This document shows positions 5,433-10,761 of a stretch of DNA of 16,903 nt, piece after piece. Below the pieces are notes generated by a model. That model did no database searches and was not told the origin of the DNA. It saw only the letters and a list, made by a program, of their open reading frames with translations. Positions within the stretch are counted from its first letter, which is position 1, and every line of letters begins with the position of its first letter. The translations under genes were made by a program, and so were the position numbers. The stretch comes from Rhodoferax sp. (lineage in GTDB: Bacteria; Pseudomonadota; Gammaproteobacteria; Burkholderiales; Burkholderiaceae_C): the NCBI GenBank assembly GCA_030833685.1, contig JAURGS010000028.1, positions 1-16,903 on the forward strand, read 5' to 3'.

Positions 5433-5999
5433 ATGAGAGTCTTAATAGCCTGCGAATATTCTGGCCGAGTCCGTGATGCGTTTATTGCACTTGGACACGA
5501 TGCCATGAGTTGCGACCTTTTGCCAACGGACACTCCTGGACCGCATTATCAGGGCGACGTATTCGATGTGATCGGCAACAACTGGGATTTGATGGTCGCA
5601 CATCCACCATGCACACATTTATCTGTAAGTGGTGCACGTCACTTTATAGCTAAACAAGCCAGCGGCGTGCAACAAAAAGCCTTGGCATTTGTTGGCCGAT
5701 TGCTTGTTGAGCCAATTCCAATGATTGCCTTGGAAAATCCAATCTCAATCATTAGCAGCCATTTCAGAAAACCCGACCAGATTATTCAACCATGGATGTT
5801 TGGTCATGGCGAAACTAAGGCCACTTGTTTGTGGTTAAAAGGATTGCCAAAGTTGACGCCGACTAACATTGTTGATGGTCGTGAGGCACGAATTCACAAG
5901 ATGCCGCCAACCCCTGACCGTTGGAAACTCAGAAGCACAACATATCAAGGCATTGCTGATGCCATGGCTAACCAATGGGGAAGCTGCGAGAGGAAATGA
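5433..5999 (+). CDS. Short DNA cytosine methyltransferase-like protein
   Basis: This 188-residue protein starts with MRVLIACEYSGRVRDAF, a nucleotide-binding motif I region. It has WDLMVAHPPCTHLSVSG (residues 51-67), where Cys60 matches the catalytic Cys of C5 methyltransferase motif IV, and ALENPIS (99-105) at the motif VI position (ENP instead of ENV). There is no recognisable QRRxR motif VIII or target-recognition domain, so it is only about half the usual length. Such short forms are common in phages and are annotated as cytosine methyltransferases; activity is unproven. The gene sits between two copies of a 39-bp repeat, and its last residues are encoded within the second copy, suggesting it was inserted as a cassette. 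Confidence 0.8.
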   Translation: MRVLIACEYSGRVRDAFIALGHDAMSCDLLPTDTPGPHYQGDVFDVIGNNWDLMVAHPPCTHLSVSGARHFIAKQASGVQQKALAFVGRLLVEPIPMIALENPISIISSHFRKPDQIIQPWMFGHGETKATCLWLKGLPKLTPTNIVDGREARIHKMPPTPDRWKLRSTTYQGIADAMANQWGSCERK

Positions 6000-6031
6000 T
6001 AGCTTTACACTGTATGAAAAACGCTTTATGA
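5981..6031 (+). pseudogene. Remnant of a second Zn-ribbon gene end (right direct repeat)
   Basis: Read from 5981, the frame gives KLREEMIALHCMKNAL and a stop, against ELREEMIALHKMKTT in the gene at 5164-5400. Two of the base differences (CGG/CGA and GAA/GAG) are synonymous, so this copy evolved as coding sequence before losing its upstream part. It overlaps the end of the methyltransferase-like gene in another frame. Confidence 0.65.
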
Positions 6032-6069
6032 TTTATCCGCGCTGTGACAAGCGCATAGAAACCGATAGA

Positions 6070-6168
6070 AACAGTCTCTTTTGGGCTGGCCTATCGCCCG
6101 TATCAAAACCCTAACGGGTGTCGGCTTCCGGAATTGTCACCGATAGGCCAGCACCAAAGGAGACTGTT
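6070..6168 (+). promoter_or_regulatory. Long RNA stem-loop covering the initiator gene's ribosome binding site
   Basis: Bases 6070-6096 pair with 6141-6168 as a 27-bp stem with one G-U pair (6079/6159) and one bulged A (6153). The 44-base loop contains a smaller CCCGT/ACGGG hairpin (6097-6101 and 6114-6118). The SD AAAGGAG (6156-6162) of the gene starting with GTG at 6169 lies entirely in the 3' arm, paired with CTCTTTT. A competing 6-bp pairing of CGATAG (6063-6068) with CTATCG (6091-6096) would open the lower stem. No T-run follows. I infer translational control of replication; a solitary mobile-element inverted repeat is an alternative. Confidence 0.65.
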
Positions 6169-6948
6169 GTGTTTTATTTTCAGCATCACGTAGGCGATTA
6201 CCGCCGCGACACAGGGCATCTAACCCTGCTGGAACACGGAATCTACCGACAACTAATCGATCTTTATTACATCACTGAAAAGCCGCTCGATGCGTCTGCA
6301 ATGCGATTGGTATGCGTTCGCACTGCGGATGAGGAGCAAGCATACAAACGTGTTCTTGCTGACTTTTTCCATGAACGCAAGGGCAAGTATTTTCACAAGC
6401 GGTGCGACTTTGAAATTTCCAAGTACAAAGACAAGTCTAGCAAGGCAACTGATAGCGCTAGAACTAGATGGAATAAAATCAAAGACTTAGCTGATGCGGA
6501 CGCATTGCCACCGCATTGCGATGATGATGCGGACGGTATGCTAACCAAAGAACCTATTAACCTAATAACCAAAGAACCAAAGAACCTACAAACCAAAGAA
6601 CCTACAAACCTAAAAAAAGAAAAGTCAAAAGAAGAAAGCGCTACGCGCCCAACAAGATTTGAAGCCTGTCCTTTTCCTGATAAATGGAAAGCCTTTTGTC
6701 AGCATGAACGTCCTGAACTTGACGCGCTAAATACTTTTGAGCAATTTTCAGATTATTGGGCTGGCGTACCGGGAACGAAGGGAAAGAAGCTGGATTGGAA
6801 CGCTACTTGGCGGGTGTGGGTACGCAATCAAAAAGGGGGGGCCCAGACCAAAGGCAACTCACTTGCAGAACGTAACCAAGCCGTAGCTGCTTTGTGGCTT
6901 GCCGAACAGGATGCCAAAGATAAAGGGGTAGAGCATGAAATCAACTGA
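6169..6948 (+). CDS. Replication initiator, DUF1376-type (O-like)
   Basis: The start is GTG 6169 with AAAGGAG 6 bases upstream; the frame reaches back to GTG 6118, but that is inside the RNA stem-loop. The 259-residue protein opens with VFYFQHHVGDYRRDTGHLTL and LEHGIYRQLIDLYYITEKPL, the DUF1376 signature found in phage replication proteins in the lambda O position. The centre has three 8-residue TKEPxNL repeats, followed by a charged linker. The C-terminal part (KWKAFCQHERPELDALNTFEQ, DWNATWRVWVRNQK) is also typical. It likely binds the origin, probably the repeats within its own gene, and recruits the partner encoded next (14-base overlap). Confidence 0.85.
   Translation: MFYFQHHVGDYRRDTGHLTLLEHGIYRQLIDLYYITEKPLDASAMRLVCVRTADEEQAYKRVLADFFHERKGKYFHKRCDFEISKYKDKSSKATDSARTRWNKIKDLADADALPPHCDDDADGMLTKEPINLITKEPKNLQTKEPTNLKKEKSKEESATRPTRFEACPFPDKWKAFCQHERPELDALNTFEQFSDYWAGVPGTKGKKLDWNATWRVWVRNQKGGAQTKGNSLAERNQAVAALWLAEQDAKDKGVEHEIN
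6543..6614 (+). repeat. Three 24-bp tandem repeats, candidate replication origin iterons
   Basis: Units at 6543-6566, 6567-6590 and 6591-6614 each start with AACCAAAGAACC and are followed by a purine-rich, A-rich tract (6612-6640). In lambda the origin iterons lie within gene O in the same way, with an AT-rich tract beside them. Origin function is inferred from this parallel. Confidence 0.6.
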
Positions 6949-7495
6949 CAAACAGCGGTTTTGTGAAATGCTGACCGGCTTGGGCGAATATTACGGCAAG
7001 CCGATATCCAAAATGATGATGGATATTTACGCTCAAGGGCTGGCGAATTACGACATAGACGACATATCCAAAGCATTCAGCACTCATGTGCGAAACCCTG
7101 ATAACGGGCAATTCATGCCGAAGATTGCAGATGTTGAGCGGTCGTTAAATGGCAATTCAGCAACCAGAGCCATGCGAGCATGGAACAAAGTAACAAAGGC
7201 TGTGCAGGAAATAGGCACCTACCGCACCGTTAAATTCGACGATCCTTTAATAAACTCTGTAATTCAAGATATGGGCGGCTGGACTTGCATTGGGCAAATT
7301 ACCGAAGATGAATTGCCTTTCCGAATAAAAGAGTTTGAAAAGCGTTACCAAGCGTATTTGCAGATATCGCCATCTGAGCCAGTAACCGCGCTGATCGGCG
7401 TATTTGAAAAACAGAACCGCACTGATGGGTATTACGAGGATGAAACGGTATTGATAGGAAATTACAACAAAACTTTATCTTTGGAGGCAAAATGA
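6935..7495 (+). CDS. Replication-associated partner protein (P-like position)
   Basis: This 186-residue protein begins KSTDKQRFCEMLTGLGEYYG and contains SKAFSTHVRNPDNGQFMPK (about residues 45-63) and DDPLINSVIQDMGGWTCIG (101-119), then a EFEKRYQAYL helix. I recognise this as a phage family (I believe DUF6475) encoded next to DUF1376 initiators and thought to take part in replisome loading. AAGGGG stands before the ATG. It overlaps the initiator by 14 bases and the next gene as ATGA. The biochemical role is unproven. Confidence 0.75.
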   Translation: MKSTDKQRFCEMLTGLGEYYGKPISKMMMDIYAQGLANYDIDDISKAFSTHVRNPDNGQFMPKIADVERSLNGNSATRAMRAWNKVTKAVQEIGTYRTVKFDDPLINSVIQDMGGWTCIGQITEDELPFRIKEFEKRYQAYLQISPSEPVTALIGVFEKQNRTDGYYEDETVLIGNYNKTLSLEAK

Positions 7496-7689
7496 ATCAA
7501 TGCGAACAGCTTTTAGAGGCAATGAAACGCGGCGAACAATTAACGGTTGCCGAAGCGATGAGCCGGTATGGGGTTTACGCTTTGAGTCAAAGATGCGGCG
7601 AGTTAATTCGGCAAGGGCATCCTGTAAACGTCGAGACAATTAAAGTTCAATCTGGAAAACGAGTAGCCCGATACTCGATGACTTTATGA
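7492..7689 (+). CDS. Small helix-turn-helix protein
   Basis: This 65-residue protein reads CEQLLEAMKRGEQLTVAEAM and SRYGVYALSQRCGELIRQGH, then VNVETIKVQSGKRVARYSM. This is the winged-helix-like pattern of small phage HTH proteins (HTH_39 type) in which a recognition helix is followed by a short beta wing. It overlaps both neighbours as ATGA. A role in regulation or replication in the middle region is possible, but no target can be named. Confidence 0.7.
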   Translation: MNQCEQLLEAMKRGEQLTVAEAMSRYGVYALSQRCGELIRQGHPVNVETIKVQSGKRVARYSMTL

Positions 7690-8021
7690 TCTGCAAAGTC
7701 TGCGAGGAACGCCGTAGCGCGTCTGCAAACGCTGCGATGTGGCCTATCCTCAACGCGTGGTCAGAACAGCGCCAGTGGCCTATTAACGGCATCCTCAGCG
7801 ATATTTCAGCGGATGAGTGGAAGGATATTCTTACCGCAGCCTTTGAAAACGATGTAAATCCTAGAATTGCGCCTGGATTGCATGGAGGGATGGTGATGCT
7901 CGGTCGGAGAACCAGCAGGTATGGGAAGACACGGTTTAGCGAATGGTTGGACTGGCTGAATGCGGAATCTCATCACGCAGGAATCAAAGTACCGGCACCT
8001 GCAAGCATGGAGGAATTTTGA
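7686..8021 (+). CDS. ninB: NinB-family recombination protein, N-terminally short
   Basis: The 111-residue product contains SANAAMWPILNAWSEQRQW, ISADEWKDILTAAFEND and MVMLGRRTSRYGKTRFSEWL, matching the second domain of lambda NinB, a protein (about 146 residues) linked to phage recombination and ssDNA binding. The N-terminal roughly 45 residues of lambda NinB are missing and replaced by MICKVCEERRS, containing a CxxC. The start is secured by an ATGA overlap with the HTH gene. The shortened form could be natural for this lineage. It is followed by a 4-base overlap with an HNH nuclease gene. Confidence 0.8.
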   Translation: MICKVCEERRSASANAAMWPILNAWSEQRQWPINGILSDISADEWKDILTAAFENDVNPRIAPGLHGGMVMLGRRTSRYGKTRFSEWLDWLNAESHHAGIKVPAPASMEEF

Positions 8022-8329
8022 CGAAAGAAGAAAAGAAATGGATGGCTGCGGTTGCTGACTTGGGCTGCATCGTCTGCCTGGATGACCATGGATTCGTGCC
8101 GTGTCACGTTCATCACATCCTGGTAAACGGCAAACGGTCAGGGCATCTCAACACCATCGGACTTTGCCCAACTCACCACGAATCAGGTATCAGAAACTCT
8201 ACTGCGGTGTCCAGGCACCCGTTCCGGCGAGAATTTGAAGCGCGATACGGCACAGAATGGGAATTATTGTTAAAAACCAAGAGGTTAATATGCCCAAAGG
8301 ATTTACAGGAAATTACGTTGACCACGTAG
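8018..8329 (+). CDS. Ref-like HNH nuclease
   Basis: The start is TTG 8018, with GGAGGA at 8009-8014 and overlap with the ninB stop; ATG 8042 is a weaker alternative. The 103-residue protein has LGCIVC (residues 15-20), CHVHHI (29-34), GKRSGHLNTIGLCPTHHESG (38-57) and VSRHPFRREFEARYG (64-78). This order follows the Ref family of phage P1, a RecA-dependent HNH nuclease: the His pair forms the active site, and the Cys/His residues hold zinc. P1 Ref is longer at its N-terminus; this is the short lambdoid-type form found in nin regions. It probably cuts DNA during recombination. Confidence 0.82.
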   Translation: MTKEEKKWMAAVADLGCIVCLDDHGFVPCHVHHILVNGKRSGHLNTIGLCPTHHESGIRNSTAVSRHPFRREFEARYGTEWELLLKTKRLICPKDLQEITLTT

Positions 8330-8508
8330 TTCGGCTTGGAATTAAACGTGCGTTGCAAAACAAAAAACAGCGGGACAATAACTTGAATAAGCAAGCCGAC
8401 GTTACGGAAATTCTTAGGCAATTATTAAACTTAAAGGGTAAAAATGACACCAACGCAGCGCAGCCTGGCAGCTCTCCGCAAACTCGGTTACCTAGTCGAA
8501 GTGGTTGA
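8290..8508 (+). CDS. Small basic phage protein in a triple-overlap segment
   Basis: The ATG at 8290 (MPKGFTGNYVDHVVRLGIKR) has AAGAGG upstream. The frame overlaps the nuclease gene by 40 bases and the next gene by 65 bases. The 72-residue product is basic with a helical first half (TEILRQLLNLKG) and a Ser/Pro-rich end, which lies in the overlap. I do not recognise it. It fills an otherwise empty 114-base gap, which favours it being real. Confidence 0.5.
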   Translation: MPKGFTGNYVDHVVRLGIKRALQNKKQRDNNLNKQADVTEILRQLLNLKGKNDTNAAQPGSSPQTRLPSRSG

Positions 8509-8752
8509 AAAATGGAATTCGTTTACCCGAACGCGTAAAGACCTTTGGGGCTGGGCCGACCTGCTGGCAGTCCGGCGAGGCGAGGTGCTCGCGGTGCAGG
8601 TGACCGCCCAGGCCGTTGCTAACCGAGTTGCAAAGGTTACGGACAGCGAAACTATCGGCAGGGTGCGCGAGGCCGGGGTGCGAGTTGAAATTCACGGTTG
8701 GCGAAAAAATGCAAAGGGCCGGTATATTCAACGAATTGTCGATTTATCTTGA
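8444..8752 (+). CDS. PD-(D/E)XK-like small nuclease (putative)
   Basis: This 102-residue protein reads TQRSLAALRKLGYLVEVVEK, then RTRKDLWGWADLLAVRRGEV, LAVQVT, and HGWRKNAKGRYIQR. The pattern of a leading helix, an Asp-containing turn (Asp33, Asp39), a beta strand with QVT and a Gly-Trp-Arg-Lys tail recalls small resolvase or VRR-type nucleases. However, the usual E-x-K is Q-V-T here, so activity is uncertain. AAAGGG precedes the ATG. It is the last gene before a new promoter. It may process recombination intermediates with NinB and the Ref-like nuclease. Confidence 0.6.
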   Translation: MTPTQRSLAALRKLGYLVEVVEKWNSFTRTRKDLWGWADLLAVRRGEVLAVQVTAQAVANRVAKVTDSETIGRVREAGVRVEIHGWRKNAKGRYIQRIVDLS

Positions 8753-8766
8753 TTTGCGCCTATAAT
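8736..8766 (+). promoter_or_regulatory. Possible promoter of the ParB-methyltransferase unit
   Basis: A perfect TATAAT at 8761-8766 has only a weak -35 candidate, TTGTCG at 8736-8741, 19 bases away. It lies directly after the stop of the preceding gene and before a hairpin and the parS-like site. A start near 8773 is predicted. Confidence 0.4.
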
Positions 8767-8770
8767 TATT

Positions 8771-8800
8771 GTGGACTAACATCAAATTGCGTTAGTCTAC
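8771..8800. repeat. 10-bp inverted repeat between promoter and parS-like site
   Basis: GTGGACTAAC and GTTAGTCTAC pair over 10 bases with one G-U and a 10-base loop. No T-run follows, so it is not a normal terminator. It overlaps the predicted transcript start and could be an operator or a 5' mRNA hairpin. Confidence 0.55.
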
Positions 8801-8808
8801 GCAAGTGA

Positions 8809-8824
8809 TGTTTCACGTGGAACG
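8809..8824. other. parS-like site
   Basis: TGTTTCACGTGGAACG matches the ParB-binding consensus TGTTTCACGTGAAACA at 14 of 16 bases. Its core GTTTCACGTGGAAC equals a mixture of the two known half-site forms, GTTTCAC and GTTCCAC. It ends 6 bases before the ATG of a ParB-fold gene, and its GGAA may also act as a weak SD. Confidence 0.65.
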
Positions 8825-8830
8825 TTGTAA

Positions 8831-9328
8831 ATGAAAATTGAGCAAGTCAAAATCGACAAGTTGATTCCGTATGCCAGGAACAGCCGCACCCACAGCGACG
8901 CTCAAGTGGCCCAGATTGCCGCCAGTATCAAGGAATTCGGTTTCACAAATCCCGTTCTAATCGACGAGACGGGCAGCATCATTGCCGGCCACGGACGCGT
9001 TATGGCGGCGCGAAAGTTGGCGATTACTGACGTTCCTAGTATCAGGCTCACGCATTTGACCGAGGCGCAGAAACGCGCTTACATAATTGCCGATAATAAG
9101 TTGGCACTCAACTCAGGTTGGGACGATGAAATGCTGGCGGTGGAGTTGAATGACCTAAAGGACATGGGTTTCGACCTAGACCTGACGGGATTCACTTTGG
9201 ATGAATTTCAAGCAATTCTTTCGATAGAAAATTATCCTGAAAGCAGCGCAAAAGAGATAGACCCAGACGATTATAAAATGTCTGACACTTGCCCCAAATG
9301 CGGCTTTGAATTTAATGCAAAAACCTGA
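8831..9328 (+). CDS. ParB/sulfiredoxin-fold protein
   Basis: The 165-residue protein has an N-terminal ParB-like nuclease/CTPase-fold domain (about residues 1-90): IDKLIPYARNSRTHSDAQVA, ASIKEFGFTNPVLID, GSIIAGHGRVMAARKL and LTEAQKRAYIIADNKLA. GHGR stands at the place of the GERR nucleotide motif of chromosomal ParB. A helical region follows, with a CPKCGF knuckle near the end. The central HTH and dimer domain of partition ParBs are not evident. In phages this domain is often fused to a DNA methyltransferase; here it is separate and overlaps a C5 methyltransferase gene, suggesting joint function. A near-consensus parS lies in its leader. Confidence 0.85.
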   Translation: MKIEQVKIDKLIPYARNSRTHSDAQVAQIAASIKEFGFTNPVLIDETGSIIAGHGRVMAARKLAITDVPSIRLTHLTEAQKRAYIIADNKLALNSGWDDEMLAVELNDLKDMGFDLDLTGFTLDEFQAILSIENYPESSAKEIDPDDYKMSDTCPKCGFEFNAKT

Positions 9329-10394
9329 TTGTGCTTGGAATTTATCAGACCTTGCCAGCGTGCCGCAAAACGGCATCAAAGTAATGAGCACCTTTGCCTG
9401 TAATGGCGGCTCCAGCATGGGATACAAGCGTGCCGGGTGTGAAGTGATTGCTGCCAATGACATAGACCCAGAGATGGCGTGGCACTACAAGCTGAACATC
9501 AAGCCCAAGCAATATTTTCTGTGCCCCATAAATGAACTACTGACCAAAGAGCTGCCGCCTGAGTTGTTCGAGCTGGACATTCTGGACGGCTCGCCACCAT
9601 GTTCCACATTTAGCATGGCCGGAAGCCGAGAAAAAGCGTGGGGGAAAGATAAGCACTTTCGGGAAGGTCAGGCAAAGCAAGTGCTGTCTGACTTATTTTT
9701 TGATTATCTTGATCTAGTTGGAAAGCTAAAGCCCAAGGTAGCTATTGCTGAAAACGTCAAAGGGATGATTCTAGGCAACGCCAAAGGCTATACAAAGCTG
9801 ATAATGGCGCGATTCAAGGAGATTGGCTATCGCCCGCAGTTGTTCCTGCTCAATGCAGCCGACTGCGGGGTGCCGCAGCGCCGCGAACGGGTATTTTTCT
9901 GCGCTGTGCGTGATGATATTGATGTGCAGCCGTTGAAGCTGGCCCCGACGCATAAATGGATTAGCGCAGGTGAGGCGACGAGTGATGTGCAGGTATTGAC
10001 TGATGCGGAACAGGTAGAAACAAAACCAGCGCCAAATGATTTGAAATGCTGGCCTCACACATTGCCAGGGGATACTTATTCAACTTTTCTGATGAAATAT
10101 GAAAAACGAAATGCTTGTTTTAATCAATATCGTGTCAATGATAAAAAACCTTCAAACACATTATCATCGACAGTTGGTTTATACACGCATTGGTCAAAAT
10201 GTCGAACTTTAACTTACCGTGAATGGAAGCGCTTAGGCAGCTTCCCAGATGACTACCAAGCCAAAACTGATAAGATAGGCAAGTACATGATTGGCATGAG
10301 CGTACCGCCTAAAATGACGGAAGTAGTTGCAAGGGCTGTATGTGAGCAATGGTTAAATGCTAAATCCTTGATTTCATTACAGAAAGCCGCGTGA
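9315..10394 (+). CDS. C5 cytosine DNA methyltransferase
   Basis: Start ATG 9315 is chosen over TTG 9306; both overlap the ParB-fold gene. The 359-residue enzyme has all main motifs: I, STFACNGGSSMGYKRAG (25-41); IV, DGSPPCSTFSMAG with catalytic Cys96; VI, AENVKGM (145-151); VIII, QRRERVF (188-194); and X, YMIGMSVPPKMTEVVARAV near the end. The segment between VIII and X (about 200-320) is the target-recognition region, so the sequence specificity is not readable. It transfers methyl from S-adenosylmethionine to cytosine C5, likely protecting phage DNA from host restriction. No partner endonuclease is seen. Confidence 0.95.
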   Translation: MQKPDCAWNLSDLASVPQNGIKVMSTFACNGGSSMGYKRAGCEVIAANDIDPEMAWHYKLNIKPKQYFLCPINELLTKELPPELFELDILDGSPPCSTFSMAGSREKAWGKDKHFREGQAKQVLSDLFFDYLDLVGKLKPKVAIAENVKGMILGNAKGYTKLIMARFKEIGYRPQLFLLNAADCGVPQRRERVFFCAVRDDIDVQPLKLAPTHKWISAGEATSDVQVLTDAEQVETKPAPNDLKCWPHTLPGDTYSTFLMKYEKRNACFNQYRVNDKKPSNTLSSTVGLYTHWSKCRTLTYREWKRLGSFPDDYQAKTDKIGKYMIGMSVPPKMTEVVARAVCEQWLNAKSLISLQKAA

Positions 10395-10413
10395 TTTCGC
10401 TTCCTTAAAAAGA

Positions 10414-10761
10414 ATGTCATTTATCAAACCTCACCGTCCAACAGATAAAACAAGGCAACAAGCACAGAGTGCTTCAGGACTCGGCTTGCCTCAAGATCAG
10501 ATCGCTGCTTTGATTGGGATTGCTCCTGAGACGCTCCGTAAGCACTACGACTTAGAGCTAGGACTGGGCAAGGCTCAAGCCTCGGCAGCGGTGGCTAAGA
10601 CTTTGTTTAACAAAGCCACAACGGGCGGCGACACCACAGCAATGATCTGGTGGACTAAATCACAGATGAAGTGGTCGGAAACCGTTCGGCAGGAGTTGAC
10701 CGGCAAGGACGGTGGCGGGATAGTAATCCACATCAACAACCAGGACACTGATCTTGTTTAG
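10414..10761 (+). CDS. terS: Terminase small subunit (putative)
   Basis: This 115-residue protein starts with basic residues and has GLGLPQDQIAALIGIAPETL (residues 22-41), a DNA-binding HTH. It continues with RKHYDLELGLGKAQASAAVA and AMIWWTKSQMKWSE, a pattern familiar from phage small terminases that sit just before a large subunit. It recognises packaging sites and feeds DNA to the motor. The SD (AAAAAGA) is weak. It overlaps the large-subunit gene by 8 bases. Confidence 0.82.
   Translation: MSFIKPHRPTDKTRQQAQSASGLGLPQDQIAALIGIAPETLRKHYDLELGLGKAQASAAVAKTLFNKATTGGDTTAMIWWTKSQMKWSETVRQELTGKDGGGIVIHINNQDTDLV

Noticed and set aside
5869..6114. Open frame of 81 codons spanning the methyltransferase end and the stem-loop
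   Set aside because: No SD, and half lies in the methyltransferase gene in another frame while the other half is the structured leader.
6070..6168. The long stem-loop considered as an intrinsic terminator
   Set aside because: No T-run follows the 3' arm, and the arm contains a perfect SD positioned for the GTG at 6169.
6543..6614. Three tandem repeats considered as a CRISPR array
   Set aside because: There are no unique spacers, the units are contiguous, and they are in frame within a coding gene.
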